Positions 23,796 through 34,043 are shown, counted from the first letter of the stretch. The stretch: 35,451 bases of DNA from Pseudomonadota bacterium (GCA_023458315.1 JAEXAH010000077.1:1-35451), one strand, 5' to 3'. Notes: generated by a model not told the origin, from the letters alone. Numbers and translations: made by a program.

Positions 23796-24449
23796 CTAGA
23801 CCAACTCGATCAGCTTGTTGACCACCGCCTGGGCGCCGTCGGCGATCTGGCCGATGCTGGCGTCCAGCATGTAGCACGGCGTCGTCACCACCTTAGCCGC
23901 CATGTCCACCGCGATCTCGCCATGGCTGCGGTCCACATGGCGGGCGCCCATCTTTTCCAGGGCGGCGGCGGTGCCGCTGTCGTTGCCGATGGTCAGCTCG
24001 ACCCCGCCCAGCACGCGGGCCAGGATGGCGGGCGAGATGCACAGGGCGCCGATGGGCTTGGACGCGGCGCGCATGGCCGTGATGGCGCGCTCCACGTCGG
24101 CATCGACGGTGCAATCGGGTCCGGCGACGGCGAAGGAGCACAAATTCTTGGCGGCGCCGAAGCCGCCGGGAAAGACGATGGCGTCGAAATCGCCCGCCTG
24201 GAACTCCGACAGCGGCTTGATGGCGCCGCGCGCGATGCGGGCGGCCTCGACCAGCACGTTGCGGCTTTCGCCGGTCTCCTGGCCGGTCAGGTGGTTGACC
24301 ACATGCATCTGGGCGATGTCGGGGGCGAAGCACTGATACGTGCCGCCCGCCCGGTCGATGGCCAGCAGGGTCAGCACGGCTTCGTGGATTTCGGCGCCGT
24401 CATAGACGCCGCAACCGGACAGCACGACGGCGAAGCGGGGCTTGCTCAT
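23796..24449 (-). CDS. elbB: Isoprenoid biosynthesis glyoxalase ElbB
   Basis: A 217-residue member of the DJ-1/PfpI (class I glutamine amidotransferase-like) superfamily. It begins MSKPRFAVVLSGCGVYDGAEIHE, typical of ElbB, and has the nucleophile elbow GALCISP with Cys137. E. coli ElbB has weak glyoxalase activity and has been linked to isoprenoid production; its physiological role remains unclear. The ATG at 24449 is chosen because family homology begins there; 14 more codons are open upstream. It is convergent with the chemoreceptor gene. Confidence 0.92.
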   Translation of the reverse strand: MSKPRFAVVLSGCGVYDGAEIHEAVLTLLAIDRAGGTYQCFAPDIAQMHVVNHLTGQETGESRNVLVEAARIARGAIKPLSEFQAGDFDAIVFPGGFGAAKNLCSFAVAGPDCTVDADVERAITAMRAASKPIGALCISPAILARVLGGVELTIGNDSGTAAALEKMGARHVDRSHGEIAVDMAAKVVTTPCYMLDASIGQIADGAQAVVNKLIELV

Positions 24450-24563
24450 GGCTCTGCTTTTTCTCCAAGGGGGATGTTTTGACGGCAGCATAGCCTGGAA
24501 AAGCGTTGCCCACCACCCGGCCTCCTGATCTTATCCGGGGGGTATCAGCAGAAGGACAAACCC

Positions 24564-26060
24564 ATGGCCGAGCACAGCGCCTATTCCCGGCTGGAAGAAA
24601 TCTTCCGCAAAAGCGGCATCCTGGGCGACGCCCTGGCCATGCTGGGCTGGGACATGTCGGCCATGATGCCCGAGGGCGGGGCCGAGGCCCGCGCCGAGCA
24701 ACTGGCGTTGCTCAAGACCCTGGCGCACGAGACGCTGACCGGCCCCGACATGCCCGATCTACTGGAAGCCGCCAAGGCCGAGGATCTGGACCCGTGGCAG
24801 CGCGCCAATTTGCACGAGATGCATCGCGACTGGGTGCACGCCGCTGCCGTTCCCGCCGATCTGGTGGCGGCGCTGTCCAAGGCCGAGAGCACCTGCGAGA
24901 TGGTGTGGCGCAAGGCCCGGACCGAGGCGGATTTCGCCGCCGTGGCGCCCCATCTGGAAACTCTGCTGGGGTTGGTGCGGCAGGCCGGGCAGGCCAAGGC
25001 CGAGGCGCTGGGCGTCGGCATCTATGATGCCCTGCTGGACCAGTACGAGCCCGACGGCCGTTCCGCCGATATCGACGGGGTGTTCGCCGAGCTGGAATCC
25101 TTCCTGCCCGATTTCATCGGCGCGGCGCTGGAGGCCCAGGAGCGCCGCCCGCAGCCGTGCCTGCCCGCCGGGCCGTTCCCGGCGGACATTCAGCGTAAGG
25201 TCGGGCTGGAATTCATGACGGCATTGGGCTTCGACTTCAACCATGGCCGCCTGGACACCAGCCATCACCCGTTCTGCGGCGGCACCCCCGACGACACCCG
25301 TATCACCACCCGCTACGACGAAGGCGATTTCACCTCGGCGCTGATGGGAGTGATCCACGAAACCGGCCACGCCCTGTACGAATTCGGCCTGCCCGGCGGC
25401 GCTTGGCGCCACCAGCCGGTGGCCCGCGCCCGTGGCATGCAGATGCATGAAAGCCAAAGCCTGCTGATGGAGATGCAGGCCTGCCGCTCGCCGGAATTCA
25501 TCGCCTGGGCGGCGCCGCGTCTGGCGACGGCGTTCGGCGGCTCGGGGCCGGACTGGGAGGCGGCCAATCTGCACCGCCAGATGACGCGGGTCGAACGCGG
25601 CTTCATCCGGGTCGAGGCCGACGAGGTCACCTATCCCGCCCATGTCATCATCCGCTACCGCCTGGAAAAGGCGCTGATCGAGGGCGCCATGCAGGTGGCC
25701 GATCTGCCCGCCGCCTGGAACGAAGGCTATGCTCGGCTGCTGGGCATCACCCCGCCCGACGACCGTTTGGGCTGCTTGCAGGATATCCACTGGTACGGCG
25801 GATCGTGGGGCTATTTTCCCACCTACACCCTGGGCGCCATGACCGCCGCGCAATTGTTCGCCGCCGCCCGCGAGGCCCGGCCCGGCATCCTGGACGCCAT
25901 CGGCCAGGGCGATTTCGCGCCGCTGCGCGACTGGCTGCGCGCCAACGTCCATGCCAAGGGCAGTTCCCTGTCCACCCGCGAGCTGCTGACCGAGGCCACC
26001 GGCCGTCCCCTTGACGCCAAGGTGTTCGAGGCCCATTTGCGGCGGCGGTATCTCGCCTGA
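24564..26060 (+). CDS. M32-family carboxypeptidase (Taq type)
   Basis: A 498-residue cytosolic zinc metallocarboxypeptidase that removes C-terminal residues from peptides. The zinc motif HETGH is at 265-269 with the third ligand Glu (E296) in GMQMHESQS, and the C-terminal family motif NEGYARLLGITPPDDRLGCLQDIHW is present. Size matches Thermus aquaticus and E. coli relatives. It has its own start context and is followed by a hairpin, then thrC. Confidence 0.94.
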   Translation: MAEHSAYSRLEEIFRKSGILGDALAMLGWDMSAMMPEGGAEARAEQLALLKTLAHETLTGPDMPDLLEAAKAEDLDPWQRANLHEMHRDWVHAAAVPADLVAALSKAESTCEMVWRKARTEADFAAVAPHLETLLGLVRQAGQAKAEALGVGIYDALLDQYEPDGRSADIDGVFAELESFLPDFIGAALEAQERRPQPCLPAGPFPADIQRKVGLEFMTALGFDFNHGRLDTSHHPFCGGTPDDTRITTRYDEGDFTSALMGVIHETGHALYEFGLPGGAWRHQPVARARGMQMHESQSLLMEMQACRSPEFIAWAAPRLATAFGGSGPDWEAANLHRQMTRVERGFIRVEADEVTYPAHVIIRYRLEKALIEGAMQVADLPAAWNEGYARLLGITPPDDRLGCLQDIHWYGGSWGYFPTYTLGAMTAAQLFAAAREARPGILDAIGQGDFAPLRDWLRANVHAKGSSLSTRELLTEATGRPLDAKVFEAHLRRRYLA

Positions 26061-26064
26061 TTCC

Positions 26065-26105
26065 TTGCCCGGCACCCGATACAGCTTTAGTGTACGGGCG
26101 GTTTT
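26065..26105 (+). promoter_or_regulatory. Hairpin and promoter-like elements in the gap before thrC
   Basis: CCCG-A-TACA (26075-26083) pairs with TGTACGGG (26091-26098) with one bulge and a 7-nt loop, followed by cgGTTTTG, so it looks like a weak terminator for the carboxypeptidase gene. It overlaps TTGCCC (26065-26070) with TAGTGT (26088-26093) at 17-nt spacing, a possible thrC promoter. Either reading, or both, may apply. Confidence 0.4.
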
Positions 26106-26123
26106 GTGTGGAGTTCGCTTTCC

Positions 26124-27524
26124 GTGAAGTATGTCAGCACCCGGGGCGCTGCCCCCGTTCTCGATTTCGACGATGTCCTGTTGGCCGGTCTGGCCCGCGA
26201 TGGCGGCCTGTACGTGCCGGAAAGCTGGCCGACCTTCACGCCCGAGCAGATTCGCGCCCTGCGCGGCCTGCCCTATGACCAACTGGCGGCCAAGGTCATG
26301 GCGCCGTTCGTCGCGGGCTGTCTGAGCGAGGATGAGCTGGCGGCCATGGTCGCCGACGCCTATGCGGGCTTCACCCATCCGGCGGTGGCGCCGCTGAAGC
26401 AGATCGGCGCCAATCAGTGGGTGTGCGAGCTGTTCCACGGCCCGACCCTGGCCTTCAAGGATTACGCCCTGCAACTGGTCGGCCGCCTGTTCGACCATGT
26501 GCTGAAGAAGAAGGGCCAGCGGGTGCTGATCGTCGGCGCCACCTCGGGCGATACCGGCTCGGCGGCCATCGAGGCCTGCCGCGACCGCGACGCGGTGGAT
26601 ATCGTCATCCTGCACCCCAAGGGCCGTACCTCGGACGTGCAGCGCCGCCAGATGACCACCATCCTGTCGTCCAACGTCCGCAATCTGGCGGTCGAAGGCA
26701 CGTTCGACGACTGCCAGGACACGGTCAAGGCGCTGTTCAACGATCTGGAATTCCGCGACCGCTTCAACCTGTCGGCGGTCAATTCCATCAATTGGGCGCG
26801 GGTGATGGCCCAGGTGGCCTATTATTTCGCCGCCGCCGTCAGCTTGGGCGCGCCCGACGTTTCCATCAGCTTCAGCGTGCCCACCGGCAATTTCGGCAAC
26901 GTCTTCGCCGGATACGTGGCGCGCAAGATGGGCCTGCCCATCGACCGTCTGGTGGTGGGCTCCAACACCAACGACATCCTGACCCGCTTCTTCGAAACCG
27001 GCAGCATGAAGGCCGACGGCGTGGTGCCCACCCTGTCGCCCAGCATGGATATCCAGGTGTCGTCCAATTTCGAACGTCTGGTGTTCGATTACGTCGGCCG
27101 CGAGGGCGCGGCGGTGTCGGCGCTGATGGACGAGTTCCGCAAGACCGGCGTGATGAACATGCCCCAGGGCGCCTTCGCCGCCATGTGCGAGCTGTTCGAG
27201 GGCCATCGCTTCGACGACGACGCCACCATCGGCCTGATGCGCGACATTCAGGCCCGCACCGGCGAAACCCTGGACCCCCATTCGGCCATCGGCGCCGGGG
27301 CCGGGCTCAAGGCGGTGCTCAAGGCCGACAGCCCCATGGTGGCGCTGGCCACCGCGCACCCGGCCAAGTTCCCCGATGCGGTGGAAAAGGCCACCGGCGC
27401 CCGCCCGGCGCTGCCGCCCCATCTGGCCGATCTGTTCGAGCGGCCGGAACGCTATGACGTCATCGCCAACGATCTGGGCGCCATCCGCGACTATGTCAGC
27501 GCCTTTGTCGAGGGGCGCCGCTGA
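26124..27524 (+). CDS. thrC: Threonine synthase
   Basis: ThrC is a PLP enzyme that converts O-phosphohomoserine to threonine, the last step of threonine synthesis. The 466-residue product begins MKYVSTRGAAP, the usual N-terminus, and has the PLP Lys in GPTLAFKDYALQ (K112), the phosphate-binding region ATSGDTGSAA, and SVPTGNFGNVFAG. I chose GTG 26124 because it matches the family start; a GTG at 26106 in frame would add six residues. The stop overlaps the following M16 peptidase gene by one nt, a pairing common in alphaproteobacteria. Confidence 0.95.
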   Translation: MKYVSTRGAAPVLDFDDVLLAGLARDGGLYVPESWPTFTPEQIRALRGLPYDQLAAKVMAPFVAGCLSEDELAAMVADAYAGFTHPAVAPLKQIGANQWVCELFHGPTLAFKDYALQLVGRLFDHVLKKKGQRVLIVGATSGDTGSAAIEACRDRDAVDIVILHPKGRTSDVQRRQMTTILSSNVRNLAVEGTFDDCQDTVKALFNDLEFRDRFNLSAVNSINWARVMAQVAYYFAAAVSLGAPDVSISFSVPTGNFGNVFAGYVARKMGLPIDRLVVGSNTNDILTRFFETGSMKADGVVPTLSPSMDIQVSSNFERLVFDYVGREGAAVSALMDEFRKTGVMNMPQGAFAAMCELFEGHRFDDDATIGLMRDIQARTGETLDPHSAIGAGAGLKAVLKADSPMVALATAHPAKFPDAVEKATGARPALPPHLADLFERPERYDVIANDLGAIRDYVSAFVEGRR

Positions 27525-28783
27525 TGGACATCCGGGAAACCCGGCTCGCTTCGGGCCTGCGCGTGGTCAGCGATCCCATGGCCACGGTGGAAAGCGCGTC
27601 GCTGGGCGTGTGGGTGGATGCCGGAACCCGGCACGAGACCCCCGACGTCAACGGCATCTCGCACCTGCTGGAGCACATGGCGTTCAAGGGCACCGCGCGC
27701 CGCACCGCCCGCGACATCGCCGAGGAAATGGACGCGGTGGGCGGGCATCTGAATGCCTATACCGCCCGCGACCACACCGCCTATTACGCCAAGGTGCTGA
27801 AGGAAGACACCGCCCTGGCGTTGGATATCGTCGCCGACATCCTTCAGCACTCCACCATGGATGCCGAGGAACTGGCGCGCGAGCAGGACGTGGTGGTGCA
27901 GGAAATCGGGCAGGCCAACGACACCCCCGACGACATCATCTTCGACCATTTCCAGGCCACCGCCTATCCCGGGCAGCCGCTGGGCCGCCCGGTGCTGGGC
28001 ACCGAGGAACTGGTGCGCGGCATGACCCGCGACACCATCCTGTCCTATATGGGCAGCCATTATTCGGCGCCGCGCATGGTGCTGGCCGCCGCCGGACGCG
28101 TCGACCACGATGCCCTGGTGGCCGAGGCCGAGGCCGCTTTCGCCACCCTCTCCACCATGCCCGACGTCAAGCCCGAGACGGCCCGCTACGCGGGCGGCGA
28201 TTTCCGCGAGGCCCGCGACATCGAGCAGGTCAATCTGGTGCTGGGCTTCGATGGCGTGTCCTATGACGACCCGGATTATTACGCCGCCTCGGTGCTGTCG
28301 ACCCTGCTGGGCGGCGGCATGTCGTCGCGGCTGTTCCAGGAAGTGCGGGAAAAGCGCGGTCTGGTCTATTCCATCTATTCCTTCACCTCGTCCTATGGCG
28401 ATGGCGGCCTGTTCGGCATCTATGCCGGAACCGGCGAGGACGAAGTCACCGAACTGGTGCCGGTGATGTGCGATGAAGTGGTCAAGGTGGTGGGCGGCGT
28501 CAGCGACGACGAACTGCACCGCGCCCGCGCCCAGCTCAAGGCATCGATCCTGATGAGCCTGGAAAGCACCAGTTCGCGCTGCGAACAACTGGCCCGCCAG
28601 ATCCTGGTCTACAACCGCCCGGTGCCCACCGCCGAGGTGGTGGCCAAGGTCGAGGCGGTGGACAATGCCGAGATCATGCGGGTGGCCCGCCGCCTGTTCT
28701 CCTCCACCCCGACCATCGCCGCCATCGGCCCGCTGGGCAAGGTGGAAGGCTATGAGCGCATGGTGGAACGGCTGAAGCTGTAA
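27524..28783 (+). CDS. M16-family zinc peptidase (mitochondrial processing peptidase-like)
   Basis: A 419-residue member of the M16B subfamily. The inverted zinc motif HLLEH (H47, E50, H51) with the distant Glu (E127 in VVVQEIGQ) is complete, so it is predicted to be active; the second half has the RxxxY-type region LFQEVREKRGLVYSIYS. It is cytosolic by lack of a signal peptide and is related to the processing peptidase beta subunit of mitochondria. It is translationally coupled to thrC. The substrate is unknown, although short peptides are usual. Confidence 0.93.
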   Translation: MDIRETRLASGLRVVSDPMATVESASLGVWVDAGTRHETPDVNGISHLLEHMAFKGTARRTARDIAEEMDAVGGHLNAYTARDHTAYYAKVLKEDTALALDIVADILQHSTMDAEELAREQDVVVQEIGQANDTPDDIIFDHFQATAYPGQPLGRPVLGTEELVRGMTRDTILSYMGSHYSAPRMVLAAAGRVDHDALVAEAEAAFATLSTMPDVKPETARYAGGDFREARDIEQVNLVLGFDGVSYDDPDYYAASVLSTLLGGGMSSRLFQEVREKRGLVYSIYSFTSSYGDGGLFGIYAGTGEDEVTELVPVMCDEVVKVVGGVSDDELHRARAQLKASILMSLESTSSRCEQLARQILVYNRPVPTAEVVAKVEAVDNAEIMRVARRLFSSTPTIAAIGPLGKVEGYERMVERLKL

Positions 28784-28815
28784 CCCCCCGCCGTTCCCCG
28801 TGCGGCGGCTGTGTC

Positions 28816-29916
28816 CTATGCCCGTTCCGGGAACAGCTCGCGCAGACCCTGCGGGCTGGCGGCGCAGACGCCGCGTTCGGTGATCAGGCCCGTGACCAGA
28901 CGGGCCGGGGTGACGTCGAAGCCCCAGTTCCCGGCGGCGCTGCCGTCGGGCACCACTTGGACGGTGACGATGGAACCGTCCGCCGCCTTGCCGGTCATGT
29001 GGGTCTGCTCGGCGGCGTCGCGTTCCTCGATGGGGATTTCACGGATGCCGTCGGCGACGCTCCAGTCGATGGTCGGGCTGGGCAGCGCCACATAGAACGG
29101 CACGTCGTTGTCGGCCGCCGCCAGTGCCTTCAGATAGGTGCCGATCTTGTTGCAGACGTCGCCGTCGCGGGTGACGCGGTCGGTGCCGACGATGACGCAA
29201 TCCACCAGACCATGCTGCATCAGATGGCCGCCGGTATTGTCGGCGATCACCGTGTGCGGCACGCCGTGCCAGTTCAGTTCGCGCGCCGTCAGGCTGGCGC
29301 CCTGGTTGCGCGGCCGCGTCTCGTCCACCCAGACATGGATGGGCATGCCCGCGTCGAACGCCTTGTAGATGGGGGCGATGGCGGTGCCCCAATCCACCGT
29401 GGCCAGCCAACCGGCGTTGCAATGGGTCAGCACGTTCAGCCGCTCGGCGCCTTCGGCGCGGCGTCGCGCCCAGATCTCGCGCAGGATTTCCAGGCCGTTG
29501 TCGCCGATGGCCGAGTTGATGGCGACGTCCTCGTCGGCGATCTCGGCGGCGCGGGCATAGGCGGCGGCGGGGCGGTCGGCCTCGGGCACACCGGCCAGCG
29601 CCTTGATCATCTCGTCCAGCGCCCATTTCAGATTGATGGCGGTGGGGCGGGTGGCGTGCAGGATGTTGTAGGCCACGGTCAGCGCCATGTCCGACGCGTT
29701 GGCCCGCGCCGTCAGCGCCATGCCGTAGGCGGCGGTGGCGCCGATCAGCGGCGCGCCGCGCACCAGCATGGCCTTGATGGCGTGCGCCGCGTCGGCCAGG
29801 GATTCCAGCCGCACGGTGGCCAATTGGTGGGGCAGTCGGGTCTGGTCGATGATCTCGACCGCCCAGCCGTCCTCGGCCAGCCAGATGGTGCGGGTGGGCT
29901 TGCCGTCGATCTTCAT
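28816..29916 (-). CDS. mtnA: S-methyl-5-thioribose-1-phosphate isomerase
   Basis: MtnA converts methylthioribose 1-phosphate to methylthioribulose 1-phosphate in methylthioadenosine salvage. It is 366 residues, with the catalytic Cys in NVLTHCNAGW (C166), Asp in VGTDRV (D246), and the substrate loop RGAPLIGATAAYG. All family motifs are intact. It uses the product of MtnP, which is encoded about 1.1 kb upstream on the same strand, with an exported protein gene and a small opposite-strand gene between. Confidence 0.95.
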   Translation of the reverse strand: MKIDGKPTRTIWLAEDGWAVEIIDQTRLPHQLATVRLESLADAAHAIKAMLVRGAPLIGATAAYGMALTARANASDMALTVAYNILHATRPTAINLKWALDEMIKALAGVPEADRPAAAYARAAEIADEDVAINSAIGDNGLEILREIWARRRAEGAERLNVLTHCNAGWLATVDWGTAIAPIYKAFDAGMPIHVWVDETRPRNQGASLTARELNWHGVPHTVIADNTGGHLMQHGLVDCVIVGTDRVTRDGDVCNKIGTYLKALAAADNDVPFYVALPSPTIDWSVADGIREIPIEERDAAEQTHMTGKAADGSIVTVQVVPDGSAAGNWGFDVTPARLVTGLITERGVCAASPQGLRELFPERA

Positions 29917-30084
29917 GCCGTGGCCTTTCCTGCCTGTGCGTTCGTCATCTTAAGCAAAGGTATGAGGTGTGCGCATCGCCTTTCGGACGGTGCCCGCACG
30001 GAAGGTCATATACCGCTGCCCGTCTGCCAAAGCCAGAGCTTGCGGAGTTATCATGGTTTCATCAAGGACGGGAAAGGAGTCACG

Positions 30085-30267
30085 ATGCAAAACCGCAAGG
30101 GCGAGGATTGCCCCTGGCATCTCGACGGCCCGGCGGATCACGATCTCGGCCGGTTGCAGGCGGCGCTGAACTGCGCGTCGCGCCACGGCTGCCTGGACTG
30201 TGTTTCGTGCAGCGAACAGGCGTTGGAACTGTTCCTGCGAACCGCCCGCCGCCAACACGTCGGCTAG
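30085..30267 (+). CDS. Small cysteine-rich protein of unknown function (60 aa)
   Basis: A 60-residue protein with five Cys, including a CxxCxxC cluster (C36, C39, C42 in HGCLDCVSC) plus C9 and C30; this could bind Zn or an Fe-S cluster. The ATG has a near-perfect ribosome binding site (GGAAAGGAG, 5 nt spacing), which strongly supports it being translated. The frame is open far upstream, but that is antisense to mtnA. Its stop codon overlaps the stop of the convergent exported-protein gene by two bases. I do not recognise the family. Confidence 0.7.
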   Translation: MQNRKGEDCPWHLDGPADHDLGRLQAALNCASRHGCLDCVSCSEQALELFLRTARRQHVG

Positions 30268-30974
30268 GGGAATTGCGCCCGGGGCGGAAAGTGCTCTGCC
30301 GTGGAAACCGCGCCGCCGGGCAACATGCGGGAATAGCGTTTCCATTCCTTGCCGTCCCAGGCGATGCGCATCAGGTCGGTGCGTTGGTCGAAGCGGGCAT
30401 CGACCATCAGGAACTCGGCGGCCTTGCCGTCCTTCAGCCGCTTCCACCAGCCCTTGGGGGCATCCATCAGTTCGATCTGCACACGATAGCCGTCCTGGGC
30501 GTCGCGGTATTGTACCGGCTCCAGGCGGCCCTGGACCGCTTCCATGAACAGGGTCAGACGGCCGCGATAGCCTTCCAGATAATCGATCTCCACCCGCAAT
30601 TCCGGGCGGCCGTCGCCCTCGATGTCGTCCAGCGCCAGCGACGCCAAGGCGTGGTCCAGCACCACCAGATGCGGCGCGCCCTGTTTCGGGGTGAAGCGCA
30701 CCACCGCCCAGCGTGGATCGTCATGGTCGAATTCGTGCTGCAACGTGGCGTCGCCCGCCTCGCCGCCCAGCAGGATGGTGCGGATTTTGTCGCGGTTGGC
30801 GGCGGTGATGCGGCGGTCGGCCAGCAATTCCGCCTTGCCGTCGGGCAGGGTCAGGCTGGCGGTGACGGCATAGCCCGACAGGTCGCGGGGATCGGGATAA
30901 TTCTCGTAGGGCCAGGCCAGCGCCGGTCCCGCCCAGCCCATGGCCACCAAACTCGCCGCCGCCATCCACCGCAT
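30264..30974 (-). CDS. Exported protein of unknown function
   Basis: A 236-residue protein with a clear Sec signal peptide (cleavage after ALA, about residue 20, before WPYENYPDP). The mature part has no Cys or membrane segment and includes a segment DDIEGDGRPEL that resembles a Ca2+-binding FG-GAP/VCBS-type loop. GGGAGG precedes the ATG by about 7 nt. It lies between mtnA and mtnP on their strand, 65 nt after mtnP, and may be co-transcribed with them; a functional link to methylthioadenosine salvage is not obvious. The same frame is open upstream, antisense-like to mtnP codons, but that is not coding. Confidence 0.8.
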   Translation of the reverse strand: MRWMAAASLVAMGWAGPALAWPYENYPDPRDLSGYAVTASLTLPDGKAELLADRRITAANRDKIRTILLGGEAGDATLQHEFDHDDPRWAVVRFTPKQGAPHLVVLDHALASLALDDIEGDGRPELRVEIDYLEGYRGRLTLFMEAVQGRLEPVQYRDAQDGYRVQIELMDAPKGWWKRLKDGKAAEFLMVDARFDQRTDLMRIAWDGKEWKRYSRMLPGGAVSTAEHFPPRAQFP

Positions 30975-31039
30975 GCCGTCCTCCCGTGTTGCGGGGCCAG
31001 CATGACGCGGTGGCGGCGAACGGCCGTGACCGCGGTCAA

Positions 31040-31915
<876 letters not shown>

Positions 31916-31955
31916 GCTGTCGCCCCTGGTTGGAAAAGCCGTGAGTGGCGGTGGT

Positions 31956-31990
31956 AAAACAAAAAGGCCGCCATCGCAAGGATGGCGGCC
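31956..31990 (-). terminator. Strong Rho-independent terminator of petABC
   Basis: Read on the minus strand, GGCCGCCATC pairs perfectly with GATGGCGGCC (plus 31981-31990 and 31966-31975) around a 5-nt loop and is followed by TTTTTGTTTT. It lies 48 nt after the petC stop codon. Confidence 0.92.
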
Positions 31991-32037
31991 AGTTTGAACA
32001 CTTTCCTTCCCGGGCGCGGGCGTCCCGGGATACCGGA

Positions 32038-32805
32038 TCAGTGCACGTTCTTCCAGATCTGACGCTTCAGGGCGTACAGCAGGGCGGTGAAGATGCCCAG
32101 GAAGATCATGACCTTCAGACCCATGGACTTGCGGACGTCCAGCTCGGGCTCGGCGGCCCAGTTCAGGAAGACCGAAATGTCCTTGGCCATCTGTTCCGGA
32201 GTGGCCTTGGTGCCGTCGGAATAGGTCACCAGGTCCTCCATCAGCTGCGGCGGCATGCTGATGTTGTTGCCGGGGAAGTACAGGTTGAAGTACTTGCCGT
32301 CGGGGACCACGTGACCGGCCGGGGCTTCGTCCTTGAAGCCCAGCATCAGGCTGTAGATGTAGTTCGGACCGCCGACGCGGGCCTTGGCCATCAGCGACAG
32401 GTCCGGCGGGAAGGCGCCACCATTGGCGGCGGCGGCGGCCTTCTCGTTCGGGAACGGCGAGATGTACTTGTCGGACGGACGACCCGGGCGCTTGGAAACG
32501 ATGCCCTCGTCATTGGGGACGTCGTCGATGTCGCGCTCGGCGGCGATGGTCTTGATCTCTTCGGCGGTCAGGCCGACATCCGCCAGGTTGCGATAGGCCA
32601 CCAGGCGCAGGCCGTGGCAGTTGGAGCAAACCTGATGGAAGAGCTCGAAGCCGCGCTTGAGTTCGCCCTTGTCATACTGACCGAAGAAGCCGTTGAAGCT
32701 GAAATCGGGCTTCATCAGCGGCTCGCCGCCGCCGCTGGCCAGGGCCGCGCCGGAGGCGCCGGTCAGACCGGCGGCAACCAGGGCCGAGAGGATGAGCTTA
32801 CGCAT
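32038..32805 (-). CDS. petC: Cytochrome c1 of the bc1 complex
   Basis: Cytochrome c1 takes electrons from the Rieske protein and passes them to a soluble or membrane cytochrome c. The 255-residue product has a signal peptide (about 1-23), the haem-binding CSNCH (C60, C63, H64), a Met axial-ligand region NNISMPPQL, and a C-terminal membrane anchor (about 229-246). Its ATG overlaps the petB stop by one base (TAATG), coupling translation. It ends the petABC operon; a strong terminator follows. Confidence 0.97.
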   Translation of the reverse strand: MRKLILSALVAAGLTGASGAALASGGGEPLMKPDFSFNGFFGQYDKGELKRGFELFHQVCSNCHGLRLVAYRNLADVGLTAEEIKTIAAERDIDDVPNDEGIVSKRPGRPSDKYISPFPNEKAAAAANGGAFPPDLSLMAKARVGGPNYIYSLMLGFKDEAPAGHVVPDGKYFNLYFPGNNISMPPQLMEDLVTYSDGTKATPEQMAKDISVFLNWAAEPELDVRKSMGLKVMIFLGIFTALLYALKRQIWKNVH

Positions 32806-34043
32806 TACGCCTTCTCCTTCAGCACGGAGGCCGAGATGCTGGCCGGAAGGGCCTTGGGCTTCTCGATCTTGCCCAGCAGCGGCATGATGATCAGGAAGTG
32901 GGCGAAGTAATAGGCGGTGGCGATCTGGCCGATGGTGATCAGCACGCCTTCGGCCGGCTTGCCGCCCACATAACCCAGCACCAGGCAGTCCACCAGGAAC
33001 AGCCAGAAGAACTGGCGGTACAGCGGGCGGAACTTGGCCGAACGGACCTTCGAGGTGTCAAGCCAGGGCAGGAAGAACAGGATGATGATGGCCGAGAACA
33101 TGGCCACGACGCCCTGAAGCTTCGCCGAGATGAACCAGATGTCCTGGGTGAAGGCGCGCAGGATCGCATAGAACGGCAGGAAGTACCATTCGGGCACGAT
33201 GTGCGGCGGAGTCACCATCGGATTGGCCGGGATGTAGTTGTCCGGCTCGCCGAAGAAGTTCGGAGCCCAGAACACGAAGGCCAGGTAGAACATCAGGAAC
33301 ACGCCGATGCCGAACAGGTCCTTGATCGTGTAATAGGGGTGGAACGGGATGCTGTCGGCCGGTTCCTTGATGTCGATGCCCAGCGGGTTGTTCGACTTCA
33401 CGGTGTGCAGCGCCCAGACGTGCACCACGACCAGGCCCAGGATCACGAAGGGCAGCAGGTAGTGCAGCGAGAAGAAGCGGTTCAGGGTGGGGTTGTCCAC
33501 CGAGAAACCACCCCACAGCAGGGTGCGGATCGGGTCGCCGACGATGGGGAAGGCCGAGAACAGGTTGGTGATCACGGTCGCGCCCCAGAAGGACATCTGG
33601 CCCCAGGGGAGCACATAGCCCATGAACGCGGTGCCCATCATCATCAGGAAGATGAGGATGCCGATCCACCACAGAACCTCGCGCGGGGCCTTGTACGAGC
33701 CGTAATAGAGGTTCCGGAACATATGGATGTACACCAGGATGAAGAACATCGAGGCGCCATTCATGTGCAGATAGCGGATCAACCAGCCGTAATTCACGTC
33801 ACGCATGATGCGTTCGACCGAGTCGAAGGCCAGCGAGGTGTGCGACGAATAGTTCATCACCAGGAAGATGCCGCTCAGCAGCATGATGACCAGGATGAAA
33901 CCGGCCAGCGAGCCGAAGTTCCACCAGTAGTTCAGGTTCCTGGGAGTGGGATACTCGATGGCGGAATGCTGCATCATCGAGAAGATGGGAAGCCGCTGAT
34001 CCAGCCAGCTCACCACCTTGTTGTTGCTCTGAAAGCCGCTCAT
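32805..34043 (-). CDS. petB: Cytochrome b of the bc1 complex
   Basis: Cytochrome b holds the two b haems and both quinone sites of complex III. The 412-residue polytopic protein has the four haem ligands in two pairs 14 residues apart (H93/H107 and H194/H208) and the quinol-oxidation motif PEWY (284-287). It is a full-length bc1-type b, not the split b6-subunit IV form. It follows petA by 9 nt and overlaps petC by one base. Confidence 0.98.
   Translation of the reverse strand: MSGFQSNNKVVSWLDQRLPIFSMMQHSAIEYPTPRNLNYWWNFGSLAGFILVIMLLSGIFLVMNYSSHTSLAFDSVERIMRDVNYGWLIRYLHMNGASMFFILVYIHMFRNLYYGSYKAPREVLWWIGILIFLMMMGTAFMGYVLPWGQMSFWGATVITNLFSAFPIVGDPIRTLLWGGFSVDNPTLNRFFSLHYLLPFVILGLVVVHVWALHTVKSNNPLGIDIKEPADSIPFHPYYTIKDLFGIGVFLMFYLAFVFWAPNFFGEPDNYIPANPMVTPPHIVPEWYFLPFYAILRAFTQDIWFISAKLQGVVAMFSAIIILFFLPWLDTSKVRSAKFRPLYRQFFWLFLVDCLVLGYVGGKPAEGVLITIGQIATAYYFAHFLIIMPLLGKIEKPKALPASISASVLKEKA

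Noticed and set aside
24759..27422. An 887-codon minus-strand open frame opposite the carboxypeptidase and thrC
   Set aside because: Antisense artefact of high GC third positions; the plus-strand genes carry all catalytic motifs.
28784..28812. Possible hairpin CCGCC/GGCGG between the convergent M16 peptidase and mtnA genes
   Set aside because: Short stem with no T-tract on either side.
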